The notes under the pieces were generated by a model. That model worked only from the letters and a program-made list of their open reading frames with translations, was not told where the DNA came from and searched no databases. Below are positions 48,429 to 60,200 of a stretch of 64,000 nt of DNA, piece by piece; positions within the stretch are counted from its first letter, which is position 1; the number at the start of each line of letters is the position of its first letter. Origin of the DNA: Rostratula benghalensis (lineage: Eukaryota; Chordata; Aves; Charadriiformes; Rostratulidae); NCBI GenBank assembly GCA_013399305.1, contig VXAI01000020.1, positions 3,782,371 through 3,846,370 of the forward strand. Reading direction: 5' to 3'. Both the position numbers and the translations under genes were made by a program.

Positions 48429-51400
48429 TGTCTGGGTGAGCAAAGATTCCAAACAGTAGCAGAGACTTTGATTCTATAATTTAATGCTACAAGTGGTATT
48501 CTTCTCTTAAATTTGAAAAATTCATTTTTCATTCTTTTATTTTGTTTTCTCTTCCTCTGTAATTTAAAGTATTTTTATGAGTACCAAAACTTAGCACAAC
48601 ATTCATATGTGCTTCCTTTGCCTAGTCACAAATACATTAGTTTTGGAATAAACAATTGCCTTCTACTCAGTATACTGTTCATCTTCTATCTGATGGGTGA
48701 TTTACTGTCTCCAAAGGAAATTAACTTCTGTTCAAATGCAAAGATCTTAAAATAATGCAAGCGTAACTGTAGAGGATAATACAGAAAAACAATAAGAATT
48801 CCATTTTTGGACCTGGTAGGTACCTACATTTAAATCTGTATGGTTTCACAACTAGGACAGCCATACAGTCTAGTCCTATTTAACACACACAAAAAAATAT
48901 TATCTTTATAATATTTGCTGAAACTTCTATAGAAGAGCAGTAATTTAGATGAAATTACTTACAAAATGAAAGAACAAAAAATGAAATATGGTCTTAAGAT
49001 GCCATTTAAGAGATATATAAACCTGAAAGGTGGAGAAACAGCTAAATTGTCTCATTCATCTGGCAAACATCATACAGATTGCATGAAAATTGGGGCAAAG
49101 CTGCATGCACCTTCTCAGGACAAATGACATGGGTTCTTTTAATTATAGCCAGATTAATGTGTTGTCTGCAGACAACTACATTTAAAATATAGTTCCATGC
49201 ACTCAGAGGAAACTGCTCAGGAAAATTATTAAACATATGCTAAGTATACAGGCCTACAGATTCTGAATAAAAGCAGGTAAGTCATACAAACTGATAAGAA
49301 TACAACCTGATAACTACAGACAATAAAAGAAATCTTTAGTTTGTTGATAAAGGTACAATTTACCTTTAAAAAACATTTATGTGGTTTTACATTATTTTAT
49401 CTCACGTAACTAGAGGGACTATGTGAATCAGCTAAGATTGCTGCATTAGCAATATTTTAAATTTTGCTTCTGTTAAATATTTTGATGTTTTCCACAATAA
49501 CTACGTTTGATGTTGACCTAAAATCTCATGAGTGATAGTAAGCAAATTTGAAAGTGACCAAAAATGTTCACAAGGAAAAAGAATCAATAGCTCCTCTAAA
49601 AAAATACATCATAAATCAACGCAAACTGTTGAATTAAGAAAATCAAGTTAAAATGCCATGCAAATTAAGCAAAAATTGCATATATAGAGCACATTAAGAG
49701 GCTTTTTATAAAGCTTAGATTCTGCAAAATTTTGATGTACAAGGTGATAACATCTTGTCACTATTGTTGCATTTGCTTAAAGTGCAACTGTGTGAAACAA
49801 AAAAGAATAAGTACTGTTAGAAAGACATCATTCAGCCCTCAATTTCTGTAAGGCATCTGACAGCAGTGAGCCACAGCCTCATCCTGGCTTTTTAGATGTG
49901 CTTCTGGGGAAAGACCAATAAAGATTTTGGGAACAACTCATATCCCTATATTTCTGGCTATTCCACTATTGAGTACCTTTGGAACTATATTTTCTCAATT
50001 ACTTCTAGAAGGTTGATGGACCATTTTACTAGCTAAGGCAGGCCAAATAGTATTAAAATGTTTTAGTCAGATTCTTCAAGTTTTCACTAGTACATACTTT
50101 ATTAAATTATTGATGATACAAAGGTTTAGAGTAATAAAAATGCTTCAAAAATGTTCCCCTACTTTTATCACTTGGGAAGAATCAGATCAATAATTTCTGA
50201 GCTTCGAAGCTCTCCTCTCTCTTTTTTTTCTTTTTTAACCCTAGATCTCCCTACATTAATGCTTGAACTAACTGCACCTATACCTATAAGCATGTACCAA
50301 AACTCCAGATCAGACCTGTAACTTCATTATGGACAAAATCTGTCCAGTCACATCCTGCAAGATGTTTTGTGGCTTGTATGTTGGGATGTCATCACAATTG
50401 TAACCAAAAAAAAATGGTTAACATAGGCCTGACATTCAGGAAAAATAACATTCTGTGGACTCCATCAAAAGTTAAATTAAAATGGGAACCATTCCTGAGT
50501 TAGCAGTTCCAATAACAAAAAAAAAATGGCTGCTAAACTTGTTACAGGTCAACTTCCAACTTCCAAATTTTCTTCAAGTCTTACAATTAGTCAATGACCT
50601 TTCTTCATCCAAGGGATGAGAAAGGACCTCCATGAAAATCCACTTTCTGCCATCAAAAAAGGTCTGGAGTGTATAATCTTTCTGCCTAACATCATTCGCA
50701 TTAAAAATTCTGTCATTGAATGAAATTGAATTTTCACATCTGAGAAAGGACTTAACAGTTGTCTTGACCATCTGAAAATCAAGCTTTAGCAGAGGAAAAC
50801 ATCTCATGTTTGGAATGTTCCCAACTTTGGAATAGCTTCTTGACAAGGATACAAACAGCAGTATGTCTAATGGGTGGATAGTTGGACATCATAGTTTATT
50901 TGAGAATGTTGCTTGAGAGCTACTATTTTCTTCACAAAATAATGACTAGTGTGCAGGAGCAGGTATCTCTCCATCTTTATTTGAAAAGTCACAGTGAAAT
51001 TTTACACTGTTTTGTGATAAAAGCTGTTGGGAGAGAGAGATACAGTTAATTTAAAGACCTTGTGGAGGACCATAGCCAGACAGTTCTTCCTGGATACTGT
51101 CTGTCTTTCTCAGTGCTCTCACAGGTGGAATCAATGATTTTAAGCTTATTTCCTTATTTACTGAACAATTATGGTTGTTTTCTAGCTGGGAAAAAAACCC
51201 CAAAAGTTATTTGCTGGAAAATGTAGTTATATACATGAGATAACCACAAAGATAAAAAGAAACAGGCAGGGCCTTCTTGAACATTGAAGTGAAGTACAGG
51301 ACCCAGTTCTGAGTTTCTAGCTTTGCTTGCAGTGAGCTCATAAGTATGATTATATATAGAAACTATTGAATTTATGTCAGGCTCACTATTCTTGCCCACG

Positions 51401-54051
51401 CCTTCCAGGATTACCGCCTGCTGGAAATACATCTAATTTGGAAACCTCTGCAGTAATGGTTTGTATAGAAATTCTTTAAAATTTGACCCAAGTTTACCCT
51501 CAAAATCCATATATCTAAAAAAATCTCTGAAAAGTATTTGTCAATGTTTTATCTTGGCAGTACAGTCATTCTTAATCAAACAAGCTTCCATTTCTTTTGG
51601 AGAAGGTTTTGCATGTATATTAATTAAAAAACAGTAAAGAAAGGTTACAAGAATATTCCTAGTTAAAGTTGCCTTCTCACAATCTTGCTAATAGACTTGA
51701 GAATAAGGTTGCTACTACAGATGTTAGCAAAAGATTATGAAAAAAAAATGTTAATGGACAAACCCAACATCTTCTTTCTATAAAAATGAAGATTTTTAAA
51801 TGCAGAGGAAAGGTTAGTACATTATTTCATTTCCCATATTTTTCCAGATATTGCACTTTCTATTCCAAATAAAATAGGGGGAAAAAAAGGTTTTTTTAAT
51901 AAATGAAAATGAGAAATAATCTAGTTGCATTCTGTTGTTTGATATTGATAAATAAAAAATATTCTTTCAGGTAAGAAGTCTTAATATTAATATTTTGCAA
52001 ATTAAAAATATGAAATTATATGTTTGAAATATGTCAAACAGAGTATTTCATTGCTCATAAAATACTTCCAATAATTTTTAATATAGTTTGTATAAACCAG
52101 CAAATTCTGATAAATGTCTCTCTTTGAGCTAAATATTATTTGTCAATAAATTATCCACTGGAAAAGATCTGACCATAGCCAGAGAGACAGATGTGTCACG
52201 AAAGCAAATTAGAAACTAGCAGTATTTGGCAACAGCCTCAAAAATCTTACTTTAAAATTTATTTAAGTTGTATTAAATTATGAACTCCATCCCCAATGGA
52301 TTGTATAGACTGAAGAACCACAAACAAAAGGAAAGCAAGTGATTTGTTCCACCAAAATCATGTTTTATTTATCTTTCATTAATTATCCAGGAAACAGAAT
52401 AGACATTAAATTTGTAGATGAAACAATTATGTAATAAAATGCATTCCTTTTTCAACTTCTTTACATATAGAACTTTTCCACATCCATTTCTTATTGCTTT
52501 TTGGGATAATTATGGGGTCTCTTGTATTATAATATTTAACAGCTTAAAAAACACAAATATATTGCCGTCAGGAAACTCCTGTGAAATGCTAAAGTTTTCT
52601 GATTTGTCTTTCAATTTATATAATTCTTTAGGAAATTTTTTTTTTGTTGATGTTTATGCATATTTGTGTGTGAGTGTGTCTAGAAGAGAGTAAGCATAAG
52701 TTAGAGCTCTTCTGTTTTCAACAATGTCAAAAGCAATGGCACCTGAAAACAATAATACTAATATAATGTTCAAGCAGTCCAATTCTAGAAAAAAAACCTC
52801 ATCAAACCCTCACATAACTGGAACAACTTGTTTTTAAAACATTTCTCCTTACAATGCTGCCTGATCTGAAAGTCCAATCTTCTGGCAGATAGCCAGTATG
52901 AATAAAGATTTTCAAAGTGGAATTTTCTGTCTCCTGGCAGTCTCAGAGTAGGTGTTTAGTGCAGGCACTTCAGATCACCCAAACTAGCTTTAGACTAACT
53001 AGCTAGTAAGTCTCTGCTGCAGATCAGAGATGAGCACAGGCTAGGCTCTGTGTTGCTATGGCTACATTGATAGCAATGCCCACCCTAGTTAGTTTAAACC
53101 GAGCATATGTCTCCTGCTATGAGATGGAGCCTTGTTGACTGCCCTGAAGCCATGCCTGAATACTCGCTCTGTAAGAATTCAATTTTGCAGAGCCATTGTG
53201 ATGTGATTCAGAATCAATGGTCCCATATGTACTTCTAGGGGTCCTATTCCCTGACTTCATCAGGGCAACGTGGATGTATATAGTAGGTCGAATACATTGA
53301 GGTTGTTTTCTCAGCAGTCAAGAGACAAAAAGATTCTTCATGGCTATTCTTGTGTGTGTTTAGCTATCTTGAGCCTCAGTGTATAACTGATTAATGGCTA
53401 TGTCATACCATATCCTGATTTCAGATACAATAACAAAATTGCACAGGGCTTTACACGACTCTCCACACCTACAGGGAGAATTGAGGGTGTTGTCTGCCAT
53501 TTTCCAGCCAGATGAGTAAACAGTTTCTCAGTAGAAAAGGAAGAGCCATGGAGAATATCCAGTTTCTCACATTTCCTTCTTAAAGGGCAAATTAAGTTTT
53601 GTACATTATTTCAACTACTTCTGCTCCACTGCTACAGCAGCTTAGCAAAATTATTTCATCTACAGCTTTTAATTGTTATTTTTAAACGTCTTAACAAGGG
53701 TAAATAATCCATTTGAAAAGGCACACACTGATTTCTTTGTAGAACATTACAATCATCTGAAGGGTGCAAACATGGAAATCCTTGGGCCAAACCTTCTTTG
53801 TGCCAAGCCTCGTGCTAAGATCACCATATGTGACTAATGAACTATTACAAATTATTTGAGTACATTAAAATATTTTTTAAATGAATCGTTTCTCTTAAAT
53901 TAAGACCACAAAACCATGGTTGACAAACTGATAATCTGAATATTAAGAATAATCTAAATAAATAAGAAGCTCTTGGCAAAACTAGCTTTGTTCTTTTTTC
54001 TTCTAGTTTTTGTTGGTTTTATTGGTTTGTTTGATAAATTTCTTTTGCAAA
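48429..54051. other. Noncoding stretch, very AT-rich in places
   Basis: No gene or repeat family recognised. 51850-52150 is extremely AT-rich. The block 49660-49800 has the look of a conserved noncoding element, but this cannot be tested here. Open frames up to 91 codons (52418-52693, +; 50574-50846, -) have no domain. Confidence 0.5.
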
Positions 54052-54630
54052 AGAATCATGGAATTGTCAGAGTTGGAAGGGACCTCTAGAGATCATCTAG
54101 TCCAAGTCCACTGCTAAAGCAGGATTGCCTACAGCACATTATGCAGTACTGCATCCAGGCGGCTCTTGAATATCGCCAGAGAGGACTCCACAACCACCCT
54201 AGGCATTCTGTTCCAGTGCTCTGTCAGCCTCACTGTAAAGATTTTTCTCATATTCAAATGGAAATTCTTATGTTCCAGCTTGTGCCCATTGCCCCTCATC
54301 CTGTCACTGGGAACCACTGAAGAGAGTCCAGCTCCATCCTCCTTCAACTCACCCTTCAGATACTTACAAACATTAAGAAGGTCTCCCCTCAGCCTTCTCT
54401 TCTCCAGGCTATAGAGTCCCAGCTCTCTCAGCCTTTCCTCATAAGGGAGGTACTCTAATCCCTTAGTCATCTTTGTTGCCCTATACTGGACTCTCTTTCA
54501 CAAATTCCCTGTCTCTCTTGAACTGGGGAGCCCAGAACTGGATGGAGTATTCCAGTTGTGGACTCACCAGTACAGAGTAGAGGGGGAGAATGACCTCCCT
54601 TGACCTACTGGCCACAGTCTTCCCTATGGA
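54052..54630 (-). mobile_element. CR1 LINE 3' end, 0.58 kb, 5'-truncated
   Basis: Read on the - strand, this starts at about 54630 within the CR1 reverse-transcriptase region, at a block equivalent to [13 protein letters not shown]. It runs through the ORF2 C-terminus and the 3' UTR with GGTCCCTTCCAAC, and ends at a decayed octamer tail at 54052. The 3' UTR block complementary to AATCCTGCTTTAGCAG matches the + strand copy at 30886-30970. Confidence 0.95.
54129..54470 (-). pseudogene. CR1 ORF2 C-terminal fragment
   Basis: A 113-codon - strand frame begins near KGLEYLPYEERLRELGLYS and continues through KRRLRGDLLNVCKYLKG, SVVPSDRMRGNGHKLEHKNF and ESSLAIFKSRLDAVLHNVL to a stop in the canonical position. 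It is the C-terminal tail of the CR1 reverse-transcriptase protein and is open throughout. Upstream, between 54470 and 54500, a frameshift separates it from the preceding block. The rest of ORF2 is missing. The + strand frame 54166-54414 is its antisense shadow. Confidence 0.92.
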
Positions 54631-55306
54631 GTCCAAGTCATCAAGTAACGTGGTTTAGGGATGGTTTTTTTTTTCCTATTTAGGTTCCTCAATGCAGACA
54701 TCAGTCGCAAAGCATTGATTTAAATGGGTAGAAATTGCATTATATAGAATTGCCTCCGCCTTTTTTAATACAAGAGAAAGATCATTTGCAATGTAAAATA
54801 TTAAGAGATATTTGAACTATTTCTTTTTACTTTACCTCTAAAAAGACATATAGAAAAGAAGCATCAGTTTGATAGTCTTTCTCACAGTGTTAAAATATGA
54901 TAGCTGTCCTTCAAAAGAAAAGAACAGAAATTAGTAGGAGATTTCTGAAACAGTCATTGCTTTTTCAGTCCTACTTCCTTGAAAACAGAACTAGACAAAA
55001 ATTACCTAAAATGAAGAAGAAATGTGCTTTTCATGGTGCTTACTTCACTTGCAGCTTGCTTCTCCGCTTAAAAATGAAAAGAAAAGAGTAAAAAGAAGAA
55101 AAAAGAAAAAAAGAAAAAAATCTGTCTAGATTTTTTAGCCCATCAGAGATCTGCAAACCTGAACAAGCCTAATGCTTGGGGTTTTTTTGTTTGTTTTGTG
55201 AGTGTTTTTTTTTAAATAGCTTTTAGCTGTCATTATGGTCACAGATTCACAGCAATGTTATAAGAGTTGAAATCTTGCCTGGCTAACCCTTATTAAGCAC
55301 AAGAGG

Positions 55307-55320
55307 AAAAAAAAAAAAAA
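55307..55320. repeat. A14 homopolymer
   Basis: Fourteen consecutive A residues followed by GA-rich sequence. Confidence 0.9.
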
Positions 55321-56992
55321 GAGAGACATTAAATAAGAAGGGAGGGATAAGGGGGGAATAGATGCACAAAGAAGAGTGAGAACAAGAATAAGTGCTTTAC
55401 ATAAACATTGTGTTCAGGACTTGGCTTTAGCTTATAGGTAGCAGTTAAAGTGCAGAAATTGTTGCTTTCCCTCAAAAAAATTTCATTAGCAAACCAAAAG
55501 GACCTGTTATTCTCTGAATATTCTGAATATTCTCTGGCATCATTGCCAGACTAAGCACATCCCCTGGAAGGTTGCACATCTCCCAATCCAGGCAAAACCC
55601 TTGATCTTACCTGCACAGATAAGTCCTTCTTATTTGACAACTGATGTAAGTTTTCTTTGAGTGTCTCCTGACAGAGACTTTCTTTTTTAATAAATGAGTA
55701 CTCACTGATGTAGGGAATCTTGGACTCTCACATGCAAATAAAAATGGCCCACGTTATCTGTCCACTACCTGTCCACCAAGCTACACCATCTGTCTCTTTC
55801 CTCTGGCTCAAGAGATACTTTAGAGAAATGACAGAAAACTGTAAAGGTAAAGTGCAAGCATCTGATTCTGGAGACCCATAATGAGATTACTCCCTGGGAA
55901 TGTAAAATACCTGATTTCAAAGGGAGAATGGGCTATTAAACTTGACATCCTATTTCCCAGGTTGGTATCATTGGCAGCAATGACCATTCTGGAGCTTTAT
56001 AATATTTTCTCTGCTCTTCTAACCTAACAAATCTTCTCATAAAATATTCTGATTTCAGTAATTCATCACTTTCCAACAACAACAAGAGAATTTTCTAACT
56101 AGTTTTAGTGGCATCTGATTTACTGCTTTGGCAAGAGACATTTTAGGATCAGTTATGCACTCTCATAGTTGCAGCAGTGTATTCCTGCAAATGTGTGATA
56201 GGAGTAATGATGTGCATTGCTTCTAACCCACCTCCATCACCTCCAGCAAAAAACCCTTTTATTAATCAAAGTATATTCCTGTAACTTCAAGTTTAATTTT
56301 ACCCATTTACATTGCCAGGAAGTTCTAGTTGATTTTCTTAACAAGTTATGATTTTGAAACAAGTTGATAACATCGTGTTACAAAACTGCAACCTAACCAA
56401 AGCAAACAAACAAAAGTATCAAGTTCTGTTTGGTTCAAACTTTTCATTTTTAAAAGAATGATATTAAGCAACAGGTTGAGTTGGATTCTGATAACATTGA
56501 GCAACTTGAATAAAATCCACTTGCAGCTGGTATCTTTTTCATGTGATTTCTTAGATTTACAGGAAGAAAATTAATATGAAAGATTGGAATAATATAGAGT
56601 TTCAGGAGCAGAATTAATTGATAGATTGAAAGAGCAGATATTTCTTTGGGCCTAAAGATATGTTGTGATTTTTGGAAAAAAGCATATCTGATAAAGAAGA
56701 ATGAATGTATAGGTTACAGACAGGAATGAGTGAACGGCATATTAGGCTAAAAAAGGGAAATTCACATGAAAGAAGGAAGACACACCTTGCCTTACTCACC
56801 TGACATTAGAAGTAACATTCATTGCCATTAACAATATATAAGAATGGGTGAAGTATCAAAAATCCAAAATCACTTTCCTTTTTGAAATAAACTGATGACT
56901 TAGAAATGTTCAATGTTCTCAATAATGTATTTCAACAATGATGGTGCTATGAGGAAGGAAGAAGGTCCTGCAAAATTAAAGGCATAAATGTC

Positions 56993-57016
56993 TTTTTTTT
57001 TTTTTTTTTTTTTTTT
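56993..57016. repeat. T24 homopolymer
   Basis: Twenty-four consecutive T residues, the longest homopolymer in the window. Confidence 0.95.
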
Positions 57017-57158
57017 CCTTACTGAATACCTGTTGAGTCTTTAATGCCAAACTACAAGTTAAACACATTTTGGGAAATAAAGTATAAGAATCATGGACCT
57101 CAGAAATGTTGTGACCATAGGGATATAGAAGACTTGTGTGAGTGTTGGATAGTAAGCA

Positions 57159-57238
57159 TAGAGTAGAGTAGAGTAGAGTAGAGTAGAGTAGAGTAGAGTA
57201 GAGTAGAGTAGAGTAGAGTAGAGTAGAGTAGAGTAGAG
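57159..57238. repeat. (TAGAG)16 perfect microsatellite
   Basis: Eighty bases with an exact five-base period and no interruption. The two - strand frames of repeated Leu-Tyr-Ser-Thr-Leu over it (57059-57367 and 57100-57330) are products of the CTCTA repeat, which has no stop in those frames, and are not genes. Confidence 0.98.
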
Positions 57239-60200
57239 GGAAGAAGGGGTGGGTTGAGTTGGATTGTAAGAATATTTCTTAGGGAATGTGAGAAAGTTAT
57301 CAGAGTCCTGATCAGGAGCTGAATGTGCACCAGAAATGACTTGGATAAATAAAGCAGCTGTGTGCATGTCAGTTTAAAGGTGATACTTTTCTTGCATGAA
57401 GTCCTTCTTTTACTCTTTCAAGAAGGGGTAGTAGGCCATCTTTATTGGTACTTTTATCCCAAGCAACAAGAAAAATTACTTTTAGAAAAGCCAAATACTT
57501 TTGAATTATTTCAAAGCAACTTTTGCATGAAAGCGTCCTAAAGCTACCAAGTAAAAAGCATTAAAGACCAGTTCAAACTGAGAATGTCGAAAGATGTTGA
57601 CAGCTGTAACAGGACTATTGTGATCTGAGGAAGCAACTCTTCACCTTGGGGGAAGAAAATATGGTGCTTCAGGTGGATAATAGCAGACTTCAGTGATCTG
57701 GATAAGGGATGAAGTATTTTTACATTAATTGTATTTGAGTCTTTTCTTCCTCTTTTAATCTTAGAGGGGGGTTGAATATATGCTCTGACTAGAAAGCCCA
57801 TCAAAAGATGAAACATTTTTTCAGAAGGAAAACTGAGACAAGGATTACCACATTAGAGAAGCAAAGTCATCTGAACTTGGAAACCAGTGGGGAATTAATG
57901 AACATCTGAAGCAGCAATTCCAAAATGTTTCAATAAGAACCTTTAGCTCACCCACCGAGAGCTGTAACACAATTACTTGTGCTCCCAAGACACTCCTTGC
58001 AAAACTTGAGACCATCATCTGTGTCATTATGATTTCTTTGCAGACTTAGAAATGGCTTTGCAATTTACAAGGAAAATAACAGCTATAGTAAATAATGGGA
58101 AGAACTATTCTGACTACATTTGGTGGGATAGACTGCACAGGAAGCATTTCAGTACAAAGTATTTTTGATTACTCAGAAATCCAGTCTCTGAAAAATTGCT
58201 ATAGATTAAATAAGTAAAAAATCCCATTAAATTTGGTTTTTGAGAAGATTAAAACTCTTCATAGCAATGGATCAGGTGAAAGACTGAAAAAAATAATTAA
58301 AATATTAGAGAAGCTTCTTAGAAACAGAATGAAAACTTTGGTTAGAAACACACAGAATTAAGTAATATGGGAATCAGAGCCATGTCAACTAAGTACCCTT
58401 TGCTTCTTAAATCTCAAAAGCTACTAGGTTCATTCCATATCAAAACTAAACACCCAAGAAACAGTACTTTTTAAAATACAGTTGTATTTTGTGGCCAGTG
58501 TTAATGACTAAAATTCCCAATAGTTGTGTTTTGTGGATATCTTAAGGATACTCATAATTAAGTTATATTTTCTATTTTATTTTATGTTCTCTGAGATAAA
58601 TGTATCTCCTATGTGGAGATATCTTCTTTCAAGTGTTCAAAATAACTTAAAAAAAAAGAAAAAAAGATATGAAAAACTTTTTGAAAAAATATTTTAAAAC
58701 TATTCAATAGTTTTGGATAAAGTTTAGAAATAATGATTAGTATTAGCTCTATAACCAGAATTAGTGTTGCAATATACAATAAGAAAATGTATGAGAAATT
58801 ATGCAACTTTTAAAAACATGTTTTTTTCTTCACCCTAAGGGAAATGAGTCATTTATTCACTTACTGCAAAAATCATGCTATCCATCCACTGCAAAAAGTG
58901 ACTTTTCAGCAGTCTTTTGATTTCAAAGGAAATGTTTGCCAATAATAGCTGATCCCAGGAGACATTTAGTACACATAATGTTGGTTTCACTGTCTTTGAA
59001 ATATCAATGGATTTCTTCTATTTTTTTATTTATTTTTTTTTTAGATTGGGCTAACTGGTGTTGTTATAAAGTGCCAGGAGAACATTACTCTTGCTCTTGC
59101 TTTCTAGAATGTAAAAGTTGTTTGGACCTTCCCTTGTATCATTTAGTGAACTGCCTCAGTTCAACGCTTTCTTGTATTTTGATAGTTCTCTCAATGTAGC
59201 TTTTCTACTGGGATTGAAAAGTATGACAAGTGATCTGTCCGGTCTTCTAGTACATCTTTAATGCCAAAATAACACCAGAAGAGGTTTGTTAGGTGTTTTG
59301 CTTTCATTTGTTTTTATATAGGCTTCTTTTTGAAGCTTTGGAAAATGCAAATGAATCAGAAACATCAGAGTTATAATCCACTTGGTCCTGGCATCAAAAG
59401 GTGATGAAAGGCTGCTTATAGGAACAGTAGGAGTATGCTATCTGTATGCTATCAATAATTACCTCACACGGGCAGCAGAGCTGAAAAGTAATGCTAGCAA
59501 AAAGAGTGCTGCAAGAGAGGTTATACTATACTTGCAGGATTATAGCATCTTTACTGACAGAGTTAGATGGTAAAGAAGTAAGAATTACTAGAAGTTTTAA
59601 CTTGGGGGGGTGTGTGTGTGGAATTTTTCCTCGTCCGGTCGTTTCTTTTCTCTGGCCTGAGTTCTGTTAAAGTAAACTTGTTTTCTCTTTTTTAATTCAG
59701 TAACAGCCTGTATTTGTTATTCCTGCAAGCACGATGTTCATTTTCACTTTGTACTTGTACAGCTTTCTCAGTACTATAGTACTACTATATCTGAAAGTAA
59801 TATCAGCTGAGAATCCTTTCTTGTCCTTCTTTAGCTTCTTGCTCACTTACATTTTTAGTTGTATATTTACATTCCTGTGATTGGGTTAATACATAATGGT
59901 TTTATATGTTTATGTATTCCCAAACACTGTAATAAAATCTTCCCCTTCTCAAAAAGTGAATCCAAAACCTGACTCTAATATTAATCTTTATTGTTGTTCA
60001 ATACTTACTGACTCAAATAGTGGATTTCTTAGCACCTTATACATTATGGCTCATACATTACTATTGTTTCCACTTAGTTCATCCCTCAGAGATCTTTACT
60101 TTCTTTTAAAATATCTTTTAATGTATTTCCCCTCTCAGTTCAGCCTTGTATGTTCTATGTGAAACGGATAGCAAAAATTTTTTCAGTGTTGTGATGAGTA

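Larger units (their letters stand above)
54631..57158. other. Noncoding stretch
   Basis: No gene recognised. It contains A-rich sequence at 55080-55125, an A14 run (55307-55320), a short TTCTGAATA tandem near 55510-55535 and a T24 run (56993-57016). Confidence 0.5.

Noticed and set aside
57059..57367. Leu-Tyr-Ser-Thr repeat proteins on the - strand
   Set aside because: Translation of the TAGAG microsatellite, which happens to lack stops in these frames.
59382..59573. 63-codon + frame with a faint likeness to the histone H2A core (YLT..AEL..NAS)
   Set aside because: The match is short and needs a gap, and no other histone-fold segment is present. Likely coincidence.
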